Counted from the first letter of the stretch, positions 25,076-32,679 are shown. The stretch is 34,359 bases of DNA from an uncultured Flavobacteriales bacterium (GCA_946480815.1 CAMLLB010000049.1:1-34359); one strand, 5' to 3'. Numbers and translations are program-made. The notes: a model not told the origin generated them from the sequence alone.

Positions 25076-25801
25076 ATGAGCTCAACTATTGAAACAGAGA
25101 AAAAGGATCGCAAAGTAGCCGGAATGATTTCATTCGCCGCTTTTGGTCTGTTATTGATCTTACTCTGTTTCATCGGATATTATGTCTACAATCCTGTCAT
25201 GCCGAAACAGCAAGCTGATGAAGAAACATTTGTAGCTCTTGATGCATTGATCCAGGAACAAGGACAAGGAGGAAGCGGCAACCCTGCCAAAGCAGAAAGA
25301 TCAAGGCTCACTCCCTTACAAACGGAACAATTATTGGCTCAGCACAGAAGCATGTCGCATGTCAGTTCGGGAAATTCTTCTATTACAAATACGCAAACCC
25401 CGAATGACAACCCTTCCGGTGCGCAACATGTCGGTGAGAACCCATTTGGGACAGGTGGAATCAACGATGGAAAATACAGGGGAAGTCACAGGGAAGGAAT
25501 GCTTGATGAACAAGACGGTGATCCCAAAATCGAAGAAAAAGTTACCCGTTACCTGGTTTCAACACCAAATACAGATAACATTCGATCGGATGAGAACTGT
25601 ACCATTGTCCTATCCGTTTTAATAGATCCGAATGGAACAATTGTGTCGAATCCGACTTTTGTAAAAAACGGTTCTACAACCAACGATATGACCTTGATTA
25701 ACCAGGTAATCCGTACGGTGAAAAATCAGGGTCGTTACAATAAAGTGAATACAACAAAAAATACGAAACAGGCACTCGTCATTCGAATTATGGCAAACTA
25801 G
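25076..25801 (+). CDS. TonB-like protein, first tandem paralogue
   Basis: A 241-residue protein built like an energy transducer. A short cytoplasmic N-terminus (ETEKKDRKVAGM) precedes one membrane helix (ISFAAFGLLLILLCFIGYYV). A long polar linker rich in Gly, Ser, Asn and Gln follows, then a C-terminal TonB-like domain (CTIVLSVLIDPNGTIVSNPTF ... NQGRYNKV). The linker has no Pro-Glu/Pro-Lys repeats as in E. coli TonB. It shares the motifs DRKVAG, GGSGNPAK/GGSGTPAK, SGNS, NPFGT, VDPNG/IDPNG, PTFVKNGS and NDMTLINQV with the next gene, so the two arose by duplication. It follows exbD directly and probably works with ExbBD. The receptor served is unknown. Confidence 0.82.
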   Translation: MSSTIETEKKDRKVAGMISFAAFGLLLILLCFIGYYVYNPVMPKQQADEETFVALDALIQEQGQGGSGNPAKAERSRLTPLQTEQLLAQHRSMSHVSSGNSSITNTQTPNDNPSGAQHVGENPFGTGGINDGKYRGSHREGMLDEQDGDPKIEEKVTRYLVSTPNTDNIRSDENCTIVLSVLIDPNGTIVSNPTFVKNGSTTNDMTLINQVIRTVKNQGRYNKVNTTKNTKQALVIRIMAN

Positions 25802-25887
25802 TTTTGCCAAAAGTCATTAAAAAATGAACGTTTAAGGAATTGAGTGGTAAATTGCAGTTAAGACTGTAAAAATAATAAAGAAGAACT

Positions 25888-26658
25888 ATGGAAGAATTTG
25901 CATTTGAAACGGTAAAGGCCGAAGAGATCAAGGATCGCAAGGTTGCAGGAATCATTGCAATATCAGCATTTACACTCTTATTGGCTATTCTTCATTTTCT
26001 GGGCTATCGAATTCCTACTCCTCCGCTTCCTGAGCAATTGCTCTACAAGGACATGGAAATGGAATTGATCCCGGTCGAATTAAAAGACTTACCTGTTGGA
26101 ACCGGTGGCGGTGGCTCAGGAACTCCTGCGAAAGTGGAACAATCGGATCAAAACCCTCCTCAAATGGAGCAAGTTCTGACGCAAAGCAGCAGCAGCACGC
26201 ATGTAAAATCCGGGAATTCCAATCATACGAATACAAACACACCCAACAACAATCCACCGGTTGGCCAGCATGTCAGTGACAATCCATTCGGAACAAACGG
26301 AAGTGGTGGTGGAGATGGCAGAGGAAACGGCCATGGAATAGGAAATGATAATGGAAACGGAGAAGGTCCGGGAACCGGACCTGGCAGTGGCGGAGATCCG
26401 GCGCGTCATTGGGTAAACAGACCCAATACGAACAGCATTCAATCAGATGAAAGTGCCGTCATTGTTTTATCCATTCTCGTTGATCCAAACGGAAATATTA
26501 TAGGGAAACCGACCTTCGTGAAAAATGGTTCCAACACAAACGACATGACCCTGATTAACCAGGTGATTAATATCGTAAAAGATCAAGGGAAATTCAACAA
26601 GGTTTCAGTTACAAAAAACATGAAAGTTCCTGTTGTCATCCGAATTAACGCAAACTAG
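25888..26658 (+). CDS. TonB-like protein, second tandem paralogue
   Basis: A 256-residue paralogue of the preceding protein with the same plan: EEIKDRKVAGI, a membrane helix (IAISAFTLLLAILHFLGYRI), a polar linker, and a C-terminal TonB-like domain (SAVIVLSILVDPNGNIIGKPTF ... DQGKFNKV). Just after the helix it has a Glu/Leu-rich stretch (LLYKDMEMELIPVELKDLPV). The linker is longer and Gly-rich (SGGGDGRGNGHGIGNDNG, then EGPGTGPGSGG). Similarity continues past the stop codon: AACTAGTTTT followed by a GTC-TT-AAAAAA stretch occurs after both genes. The duplicated unit therefore included flanking DNA. The N-terminus and C-terminus are better conserved between copies than the linker. Confidence 0.82.
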   Translation: MEEFAFETVKAEEIKDRKVAGIIAISAFTLLLAILHFLGYRIPTPPLPEQLLYKDMEMELIPVELKDLPVGTGGGGSGTPAKVEQSDQNPPQMEQVLTQSSSSTHVKSGNSNHTNTNTPNNNPPVGQHVSDNPFGTNGSGGGDGRGNGHGIGNDNGNGEGPGTGPGSGGDPARHWVNRPNTNSIQSDESAVIVLSILVDPNGNIIGKPTFVKNGSNTNDMTLINQVINIVKDQGKFNKVSVTKNMKVPVVIRINAN

Positions 26659-26736
26659 TTTTTCGTTAAAGTCGTTTAAAAAAACAATTTCTTCGTTTTT
26701 TACTTGTAGATTTAAACTGGTTTACAAAGAGGGTTT

Positions 26737-27681
26737 ATGTTATTCGTATATATTCTATTTATACTCATTATTATTTTTTCACTCTACCAATATGTAGACA
26801 ATAGTGAATGGGAAGAATTTCATGCGAAAAATTTCAAAACGATTTTCGAGCACAGGAATAAACAGTACGGAGCATATCGCATAAGAAGCCGTCAACCGGT
26901 TGTGCTGATGTACATTTTATTCGGAGTTATTACATTGGGTATAGGATCCGTTTACACAAAAACAATCATAGATAACTACGAAGGCCTGAATGAAATGAAC
27001 TTCAGTGATGTCTCCGATACTACTCAATTTTCATTGAATAACCAAAACGTAAAAGAACTACCTCCCAAACAATTCAATTACGAAGGACAAGGCGGGGATG
27101 GGCTTCCACAGGCAAAAGAAGGAGGTGAAATCCGTGAAGACCGTCCGGAAACAACCGAATCTTCCAGACCTCAGCCAAAGGAACAAACCAAGCCAAAAAC
27201 ACCTGAAGAATCTATTTACGATTTTGAAGCAAAGCAATTCGAGATGACCGGTGGAGCTGCCGAGCGTGAAAGGATCCAAAAGGAGATGGACCAACGAAAA
27301 AAAGAGCGTGAGGAACGGGAAAGGAAAAGACAACAGCAAAGGCAAGAAGGCGGAAGCGGTTTAAAAGCCGGTGAAAACTCAGGAGTTCAAGGTTCCACAA
27401 TGATGAGTTACAACATGAACGGACGCAGAGCATATCAAAAGAACGACGATTACATCAAAATTCCGGGATATATGTGCGGACGTGGTATTAACGAAAAGAT
27501 TGTTGTGAAAGTCAAAGTGAATTCCAACGGTGATGTATATTGGGCACAATCGATGGCACCTCCCGGAGCAAATCCCTGCTGCGTGGAGCAAGCAATCAGT
27601 TACGCAAAAAAATCCCGCTTCGAATATTCCGAAAAACCGCTTGAAGAAGGAACAATTACTTACACCTTCAAGTCACAATAA
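26737..27681 (+). CDS. Energy transducer TonB-family protein
   Basis: A 314-residue TonB-type protein unlike the two before it. A first helix (MLFVYILFILIIIFSLYQYV) precedes the Bacteroidetes TonB motif FKTIFEHRNKQYGAYRIR, then a second helix (VVLMYILFGVITLGIGSVY). A long charged linker rich in Pro, Glu, Lys and Arg includes a predicted coiled region (RERIQKEMDQRKKEREERERKR). The C-terminal TonB domain (INEKIVVKVKVNSNGDVYWAQS ... ISYAKKSRFEYSEKP) holds three Cys: one in MCGRG and two in PCCVEQ. Adjacent Cys are unusual in such domains and may form a periplasmic disulfide (inference). It ends three bases before folC. Confidence 0.85.
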   Translation: MLFVYILFILIIIFSLYQYVDNSEWEEFHAKNFKTIFEHRNKQYGAYRIRSRQPVVLMYILFGVITLGIGSVYTKTIIDNYEGLNEMNFSDVSDTTQFSLNNQNVKELPPKQFNYEGQGGDGLPQAKEGGEIREDRPETTESSRPQPKEQTKPKTPEESIYDFEAKQFEMTGGAAERERIQKEMDQRKKEREERERKRQQQRQEGGSGLKAGENSGVQGSTMMSYNMNGRRAYQKNDDYIKIPGYMCGRGINEKIVVKVKVNSNGDVYWAQSMAPPGANPCCVEQAISYAKKSRFEYSEKPLEEGTITYTFKSQ

Positions 27682-27684
27682 CCC

Positions 27685-28929
27685 ATGAACTATCCGGAAA
27701 CTATTGATTGGTTGTTTCAGCAATTCCCGGCTTATCATAATTTGGGAGCGCAAGCCTACAACCCGGGGTTGAAAAATATTGAAGAGCTGAGTGCTTTTTT
27801 CAGCAATCCGGAAAAGCAATTGCGTTTTATCCATGTGGGCGGTACAAACGGAAAAGGTTCCGTTTCAAACATGCTGGCATCCATTTTAAAGGAAAGCGGT
27901 GAAAAGGTCGGATTATTCACCTCTCCTCACCTATTTGATTTTACAGAACGTATTCGAATCAACGGACAACCGATTGATTCACAATTCGTGGTTGAATTTT
28001 GCGAAAAAGTGCGGAATCATTCTTGGAACATTGAACCATCGTTCTTCGAAATAACCTGGATGATGGCACTATCCTTCTTTCAGCAGAACCAATGCACGAT
28101 TGTGGTCGCCGAAGTTGGCCTGGGTGGAAGATTAGACGCTACAAACATTATTCAGCCACTTATTTCAGTAATCACCAATATCGGATTGGACCATATCGCT
28201 ATTCTGGGCGACACACGTGCTAAAATCGCCTATGAAAAAGCCGGGATTATCAAAAAAAACATTCCGCTTGTTCTGGGAGAAAAAGATCCGGAGACTTTCC
28301 CGGTCTTCGAAGCAAAGGCAAAAGAAACGCAATCCGAAATTATTCTTCCTAAGCAGGACATTCGATTACCGGAAGGAATTATCGGTTATCAAAAAGGAAA
28401 TTTCGCCATTGTTTCAGCTGTTTGTAATTACCTCGAAACACTCGGATTTAAAGTTGATCAGACTACCCGTGAAAAAGGAATCAGGAACCTGAAACAGAAT
28501 ACCGGATTCTTCGGTCGAATGGAAGTAATCTCACAGGAACCGCTACTAATTGTTGATTGCGCACACAACGCAGAAGGGATTCACGCACTATTCCATTCAA
28601 TTAAGGAACTAACTAAAGGAACCCTTCATTGCATTTATGGAACAAGTTCGGATAAAGATCTGGAGGCAATTTTAGATGAATTTCCAAAAAATGCACATTT
28701 CTACTTTACTTCCTTCTCCAATCCAAGAAGCATTCACATCACCGATTTGCAGGAAAAAGTAGGTTCAAGAGTAGAAAAAAAGCTTTTTTTTGATTCTCCG
28801 TTGAAAGCCCTGGAGAAAGCGCAAGAATCTGCAAACAAAGCGGATACGATTTTGATTTTCGGTTCCTTCTTTTTGGTTCATGATTTTTTTGAAGTTTTTT
28901 TTCAAAAAGGGCTTGCCAAAACGAAATAA
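27685..28929 (+). CDS. folC: Folylpolyglutamate synthase / dihydrofolate synthase
   Basis: FolC adds glutamate to dihydropteroate and to folates. The 414-residue protein is a Mur-ligase relative: the ATP loop is HVGGTNGKGSVSNMLASIL (loop from residue 53), with the family motif TSPHLFDFTERIRING. FEITWMMALSFF, VAEVGLGGRLDATN, TNIGLDHIAILGDTRAKIAYEKAGI and the C-terminal-domain entry LIVDCAHNAEGI follow. Size and motifs are typical. The start lies three bases after the tonB stop, so it is probably co-transcribed with the exb/ton genes, although function is unrelated. The promoter -33 of the next tRNA lies in its last codons. Confidence 0.96.
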   Translation: MNYPETIDWLFQQFPAYHNLGAQAYNPGLKNIEELSAFFSNPEKQLRFIHVGGTNGKGSVSNMLASILKESGEKVGLFTSPHLFDFTERIRINGQPIDSQFVVEFCEKVRNHSWNIEPSFFEITWMMALSFFQQNQCTIVVAEVGLGGRLDATNIIQPLISVITNIGLDHIAILGDTRAKIAYEKAGIIKKNIPLVLGEKDPETFPVFEAKAKETQSEIILPKQDIRLPEGIIGYQKGNFAIVSAVCNYLETLGFKVDQTTREKGIRNLKQNTGFFGRMEVISQEPLLIVDCAHNAEGIHALFHSIKELTKGTLHCIYGTSSDKDLEAILDEFPKNAHFYFTSFSNPRSIHITDLQEKVGSRVEKKLFFDSPLKALEKAQESANKADTILIFGSFFLVHDFFEVFFQKGLAKTK

Positions 28930-28942
28930 TGACTTATATTTG
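28912..28942 (+). promoter_or_regulatory. tRNA-Val promoter
   Basis: CTTG (28912-28915), 19 bases, then TATATTTG (28935-28942) is a full Bacteroidetes promoter. The -33 lies inside the 3' end of folC. The tRNA starts at 28990. Confidence 0.85.
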
Positions 28943-28989
28943 CACTCGCAATCGGGAAACAACGGTTAACCGGAAAAGCAAAAAAGATC

Positions 28990-29064
28990 GGGAGATTAGC
29001 TCAGTTGGTTCAGAGCACCTGCCTTACAAGCAGGGGGTCGGGGGTTCGAATCCCTCATCTCCCA
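28990..29064 (+). tRNA. tRNA-Val (anticodon UAC)
   Basis: The sequence folds as a complete 75-base tRNA. The acceptor stem is GGGAGAT/ATCTCCC (28990-28996, 29057-29063) with discriminator A29064. The D stem is GCTC/GAGC. The anticodon stem CCTGC/GCAGG encloses CTTACAA, anticodon TAC at 29025-29027. The T stem GGGGG/CCCTC encloses TTCGAAT, with one G-T pair. The 3' CCA is not encoded, as usual in Bacteroidetes. Confidence 0.98.
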
Positions 29065-29067
29065 CAC

Positions 29068-29113
29068 AAAAAGAAAAAAGCGTTTTACGGAAGTAAGATG
29101 CTTTTTTCTTTTT
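29068..29113 (+). terminator. Terminator after tRNA-Val
   Basis: AAAAAGAAAAAAGC (29068-29081) pairs perfectly with GCTTTTTTCTTTTT (29100-29113). An inner TTTTAC/GTAAGA stem closes on the tetraloop GGAA, a GNRA type. Confidence 0.88.
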
Positions 29114-29391
29114 ACATCATTTTGTTTCTGTTTCTCATTCTTATCTTTTTTCTTTCAGAGCGAGAAGCAGAATGAGAATGAGGAAGGATTCCAGTCCGAA
29201 GCACAAATCTGGTCTCCCTCTTTGGAGAGGGATTAAGGGAGAGGATAAACCAAATCATTCGTAAGCCCTGTTTTCATTCAGTTTTCTAAAATTTCAAACC
29301 AGTTTGATTCTCTTTTGGTCGAAGGACGTTGTATTTCAGATTTTTTTTGGTAGTATTAAGTCTTAAAACAAACTATTTACTGATTTGAACA
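29114..29391. other. Non-coding gap with a palindromic CCCTCT/AGAGGG repeat
   Basis: No gene is visible. CCCTCT-TTGG-AGAGGG (29216-29231) is a perfect 6-bp hairpin, inside a wider TCTCCCT ... AGGGAGA pair (29213-29242). Such purine/pyrimidine hairpins are common between genes in Bacteroidetes. TCTCATTCT (29133-29141) and AGAATGAGA (29169-29177) form a further 9-bp inverted repeat. No clear promoter for the next gene was found. Confidence 0.5.
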
Positions 29392-30027
29392 ATGGCAAAA
29401 ATATCAACTCAAGAAATCACCGATTTATATAAAACTCTTCTCGAACAAGAAACCTCAAATCACAATATTTTCATTACAGTTCTATTGGCAATTCTTGTCA
29501 TTCTTCTCGGCGCTACTTGGTGGTTTAATAAAAATGGCGCTTCAAAAATGATAAAAGAAGAAGTCGAAAAAGCAATTGAAGAGGAAAAAGTAAAATTAAT
29601 AGGGAGCTTCAACAAGAAGGTAAGTAAAATGGTCGAAAACAAAGTGCTTGGCTACGGAAACCGTATGAAATCAATAGAAGCAAATGTTGCACGATCAATG
29701 GCTATTTCTGCCAAAAACGAAGGGATATTTACTCACTCAATATTTTGGTTTACAAAATATTTGGAAATGAATTTAGAATTGGACAATCAAGAATCTACTC
29801 GAATAGCTATAGATTGGATAATAGCTGAAATTGAGTCATTAGAAGAAGTTGAAGAAAATGAGCGAAAAGACAATTCCGAATTAACCCCTGACTATGTACA
29901 GGCAATTCACTCAAGTAATTATATCTTAGAAATAATTGAAATGGTTCCTGATTTTTTAGCTCAAGAGAAGAAACGCATTATAGATGCTGTTGTACTTAGA
30001 CATGATGGCGATCTTGAAGAAGATTAA
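29392..30027 (+). CDS. Hypothetical membrane-anchored protein
   Basis: I do not recognise this 211-residue protein. It has a polar N-terminus (MAKISTQEITDLYKTLLEQE), one strong membrane helix at about residues 25-46 (IFITVLLAILVILLGATWWF), a charged helical stretch likely to form a coiled coil (MIKEEVEKAIEEEKVKLIGSF), and a mostly helical acidic C-terminal domain ending LEED. The basic NKNG after the helix suggests that the C-terminal domain is cytoplasmic. By eye the gene is more AT-rich than its neighbours. It stands alone next to a tRNA, so recent acquisition is possible but not shown. The reading frame is clean and codon use looks coding. Confidence 0.75.
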   Translation: MAKISTQEITDLYKTLLEQETSNHNIFITVLLAILVILLGATWWFNKNGASKMIKEEVEKAIEEEKVKLIGSFNKKVSKMVENKVLGYGNRMKSIEANVARSMAISAKNEGIFTHSIFWFTKYLEMNLELDNQESTRIAIDWIIAEIESLEEVEENERKDNSELTPDYVQAIHSSNYILEIIEMVPDFLAQEKKRIIDAVVLRHDGDLEED

Positions 30028-30076
30028 TATGTTATTCGTCATTATTTTTCATAAGTTTATCAAACATTGGAATATC

Positions 30077-30117
30077 CAAAACAAAAACCCCGATATCATT
30101 TAACGATCATCGGGGTT
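30077..30117 (-). terminator. Terminator after marR
   Basis: On the minus strand AACCCCGAT (30117-30109) pairs with ATCGGGGTT (30094-30086) and is followed by a T-rich run (30087-30078). It ends the araC-marR transcript. The weaker plus-strand side may also end the hypothetical gene. Confidence 0.8.
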
Positions 30118-30138
30118 CCAAATTAATACGAAGGGCAC

Positions 30139-30594
30139 CTATTTCTTGCAGTTACTTGCAATCTGGGTCATAACCTTCGTAGTAATTTGCATTTCTTCCT
30201 GCGTCAGTCCATCAAGAGCCGTTGCACGGTTTAATGGAATGACTTCATCCATCGCATCCATTGCGTCCAATGCCTTTTGAGTTACCAGAATGTCCATTTT
30301 ACGACGGTCTGTTTTGTTGATTTTTCGTTTCAGATACTTTGCTTCCACCAACAGGTTGATCATCCTGTTTACTGATGCCGCATCTTTAAATACCAATTCC
30401 GAAATTTCGTTTTGTTGAATTCCGGGATTTTCAATCAAACATCGAATGACCAGCCATTGATCAATGGTAATCTGATGTCCTAAAGATTTGAGACGAGCCT
30501 GTGCAAACTGCCGATAAGTACGAATGGCTCTGTCGATCTTATAAAAAATAATCGATTCTAGTTTTTCCACTTGAATTACGTTGTTGTAGTACAT
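30139..30594 (-). CDS. MarR-family transcriptional regulator
   Basis: A 151-residue winged-helix regulator. Helix 1 (KLESIIFYKIDRAIRTYRQFAQARLKSLG) forms the dimer part. ITIDQWLVIRCLIENPGIQQNEISELVFKDAASVNRMINLLVEAKYLKRK is the helix-turn-helix. TDRRKMDILVTQKALDAM is the wing with the conserved D-R-R and is followed by the C-terminal dimer helices. Upstream, 39 bases separate it from the araC-type gene on the same strand. Two ATTGATA copies there (30593-30599, overlapping the start codon, and 30609-30615) are likely binding sites, perhaps its own. The ligand is unknown; a link with the MFS exporter nearby is possible but unproven. Confidence 0.93.
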   Translation of the reverse strand: MYYNNVIQVEKLESIIFYKIDRAIRTYRQFAQARLKSLGHQITIDQWLVIRCLIENPGIQQNEISELVFKDAASVNRMINLLVEAKYLKRKINKTDRRKMDILVTQKALDAMDAMDEVIPLNRATALDGLTQEEMQITTKVMTQIASNCKK

Positions 30595-30633
30595 TGATAA
30601 ATTGAGTTATTGATATAACGTCATTTACTCACT

Positions 30634-30966
30634 CTAAGTTGCATTCCGTGGACAAAATCCATGAATTCTTTTAAAAGCCTTGCTGAAAGAAGCCAGATCC
30701 GCATACCCGAAAATGGAACTGATCTCTGTCCAGGTATATGTATCTTTACCATGTAACTCCTTCGCTTTCTCCATTTTAAGGTTTCGGAAGTAACTGGCCG
30801 GACCTATTCCCATGTACGCTTTAAAACTTTTATTCAATTTTGATACTGAAAAGCCAATCATCCGCGCATGATTCGATACATCGAAGTTTTCATGCGGATG
30901 CTCATTCATGTAAGTAATTAATTTCTCAATTGCCTTACGATCTTCCGGGTGCAAAATCTTATTCAT
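30634..30966 (-). CDS. Stand-alone AraC-type DNA-binding protein
   Basis: A 110-residue protein consisting almost only of an AraC/XylS DNA-binding domain. The two helix-turn-helix units are FDVSNHARMIGFSVSKLNKSFKAYMGIGPASYFRNLKMEKAKEL and WTEISSIFGYADLASFSKAFKRIHGFCP. It lacks a separate ligand-binding domain, like MarA/SoxS-type regulators. The start is ATG 30966 (MNKILHPEDRK); an upstream TTG at 30972 is less likely. A -7 box and a perfect 18-base inverted repeat lie upstream. It is followed by marR, and the two probably share a transcript. Confidence 0.85.
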   Translation of the reverse strand: MNKILHPEDRKAIEKLITYMNEHPHENFDVSNHARMIGFSVSKLNKSFKAYMGIGPASYFRNLKMEKAKELHGKDTYTWTEISSIFGYADLASFSKAFKRIHGFCPRNAT

Positions 30967-30985
30967 AATCAATTGGTTACCTAAA

Positions 30986-31012
30986 CAAAGGTAATAATTG
31001 ATACATCAATTA
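30986..31012 (-). promoter_or_regulatory. araC-type gene promoter with an 8-2-8 palindrome
   Basis: TACCTTTG (30986-30993, minus strand) fits the -7 consensus, 20 bases before the ATG. Directly upstream is TAATTGATACATCAATTA (30995-31012), perfect arms of eight around AC. It carries the ATTGATA motif also found twice before marR. As in the tetR promoter, the palindrome lies where a bound regulator would block polymerase. No -33 TTG was found. Confidence 0.65.
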
Positions 31013-31386
31013 AAAGATTGCAGTCACTTTATTTTACCACTTGTCATTGTTTCTGAACCGCTTACAAACTCGGGTAAAAACAGACAACATAAAACCAATT
31101 AAAAAGAGTGATTTTTGGAGAAACAATTAAAAACAAAGGATATGATTCAATGGTTTTCACATCAAATAAGCATTATCGATCTTTTTGCAATTTTCGGTAA
31201 AAAATAACTCCAGATATTTCTTCGCTGGCGGCCCAGTTCTAGTTTTACACATGGAGATATAGAGTACGGTTAGGTAATATAAGTTGAGATGCTTCAGCAT
31301 TTAAGCAAAGCAAAACGAACAAAAGCCGCAAGTTGAGAAAAAACAGCTGTATAGCTGAGTAAATTAAAGATGGAAGTCCCCGTTTT
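31013..31386. other. Long gap with a possible small plus-strand transcript
   Basis: No large gene is found between the araC-type gene and the MFS exporter. The plus strand shows GATTTTTG (31110-31117, one mismatch to the -7 consensus), a 21-codon ORF at 31142, a short hairpin ATGCT-TC-AGCAT (31289-31300), two copies of AAGTTGAGA (31281-31289, 31330-31338) and then a plus-facing terminator (31378-31406). This suggests a small RNA or a short coding transcript of about 280 bases (inference). Confidence 0.3.
31142..31207 (+). CDS. Possible 21-residue peptide
   Basis: ATG at 31142 gives MIQWFSHQISIIDLFAIFGK plus one Lys before TAA. It is amphipathic and starts 25 bases after a near-consensus -7 box. 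There is no homology I recognise, and a 21-codon frame can arise by chance in AT-rich DNA. Confidence 0.15.
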   Translation: MIQWFSHQISIIDLFAIFGKK

Positions 31387-31406
31387 CTAGCTAACGGGGC
31401 TTTTTT
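31378..31406 (+). terminator. Plus-facing terminator overlapping the MFS stop codon
   Basis: CCCCGTT (31378-31384) pairs with AACGGGG (31393-31399) and is followed by six T (31401-31406) on the plus strand only. The loop contains the stop codon of the minus-strand exporter gene. No annotated plus-strand gene lies upstream within 1 kb. Confidence 0.75.
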
Positions 31407-32679
31407 CGTTTTCCATCATTTCCTCATCTACTTCTTCATCCAAAAGATTTTCGGACTGCGCTTTGAAGGCGATCTTCCGAAAAACATAACGCAATAAAAT
31501 CAGTGCAATAACCGCTAAAGCGGCTGCCACAAAAAACGGCGATCCATAAAACACAGAATTTTTCTCCGCGAGTGGCACGGATTTATAAAAAATCCACATC
31601 ATGAAGATTGGACCAATGATTTCCGCCAAACTCATCAGGGAAGTAAAAATACCCTGTAATTCTCCCTGTTCGTTACTTTTTACCTGGCTTGAAACCAATG
31701 AACGAATACTCGGATCCACTATTCCTGAAAATGCATAAGGTAAAATAATCACATACATCATCCAACCGTAGGGAAGCAAACCGATTCCAGCCGTCACAAT
31801 GCTTAAAATCACCAAGCCAAGTGTAGCAGCCCCCTTCTCTCCCATTTTTTTGACAATCACACCGGATAACGCTCCCTGCACCAATCCGAAACAAACTCCG
31901 ACTACCGTCAATGAAATCCCAACAGACTTTTCATCCCAACCGTAACGGGTCATTGTATAATAACTCCATACGGAATGAATGGCCATATTCGACAGCAATA
32001 CAATGAATGTTACAACAAATAAACCTCTGTACTTCGGAAAATGAACAATTTGCTTAATTGCACCGATCGGGTTTGCCCGTGCGATATCGAAAGATCTTCG
32101 TTCGGAAGCCGGCAGGGATTCTTTCAAAAAGATCAACCCGTAAATGAAATTTGCCAAAGATAAAAACGCCGCCACCATGAACGGAACACGTATACCAAAT
32201 TCAGATGCTACTCCTCCAATTGCCGGACCAATGATAAATCCAACTCCGAAAGCAGCACCAATTAACCCGAAATTCTGTGCTCTGTTCTTATCAGTTGAAA
32301 TATCTGCAATATAAGCTGCTGCAGTTGTAAAGCTTGCTCCAAACATACCGGAAACTGCTCTCCCCACAATCAGCCAGGCCAAACTTGGCGCGAAATACAT
32401 GAAAACATAATCTAAACCCAACCCTAAAAGCGACATCAAAATAATCGGCCTGCGTCCATAGCGGTCACTTAAGTTTCCAATCAACGGTGAAAACAAGAAC
32501 TGCATTGCTGCATAAGTTGCCAGAACAAGCCCGGAATATTTGGATGATTCCTTGATCGTTAAATGTGTCGCATCTGCGATCAAACTCGGAAGTGAAGGAA
32601 TAATGATCCCCAATCCGATACAATCGATACAAATGGTAATTAAAATAAATAATAAGCCTTTGGTCTGTTTTTCACTCAT
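31387..32679 (-). CDS. MFS drug exporter, TetA/TCR-type
   Basis: A 430-residue major-facilitator transporter with about 12 membrane segments. The first helix (GLLFILITICIDCIGLGIIIPSLP) resembles TetA. Loop 2-3 holds motif A (GNLSDRYGRRPI). GAAFGVGFIIGPAIGGV resembles the antiporter motif C (G-x-x-x-G-P-x-x-G-G) of 12-helix drug exporters. A cytoplasmic loop follows helix 6 (ESLPASERRSFDIARANP) and the C-terminal tail is acidic (LLDEEVDEEMMENE). It probably exports a drug or metabolite in exchange for protons. Tetracycline itself is not implied. TAATTTTG (32684-32691) sits only four bases before the ATG at 32679, so the mRNA may be leaderless. Confidence 0.92.
   Translation of the reverse strand: MSEKQTKGLLFILITICIDCIGLGIIIPSLPSLIADATHLTIKESSKYSGLVLATYAAMQFLFSPLIGNLSDRYGRRPIILMSLLGLGLDYVFMYFAPSLAWLIVGRAVSGMFGASFTTAAAYIADISTDKNRAQNFGLIGAAFGVGFIIGPAIGGVASEFGIRVPFMVAAFLSLANFIYGLIFLKESLPASERRSFDIARANPIGAIKQIVHFPKYRGLFVVTFIVLLSNMAIHSVWSYYTMTRYGWDEKSVGISLTVVGVCFGLVQGALSGVIVKKMGEKGAATLGLVILSIVTAGIGLLPYGWMMYVIILPYAFSGIVDPSIRSLVSSQVKSNEQGELQGIFTSLMSLAEIIGPIFMMWIFYKSVPLAEKNSVFYGSPFFVAAALAVIALILLRYVFRKIAFKAQSENLLDEEVDEEMMENEKSPVS

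Noticed and set aside
28990..30027. Genomic island at tRNA-Val
   Set aside because: No integrase, no repeat of the tRNA 3' end and only one atypical gene are visible, so an island cannot be claimed.
31013..31386. 6S RNA, RNase P RNA or tmRNA in the long gap
   Set aside because: I could not find the long closing stem of 6S RNA or the conserved cores of the others. It is left as an unassigned possible transcript.
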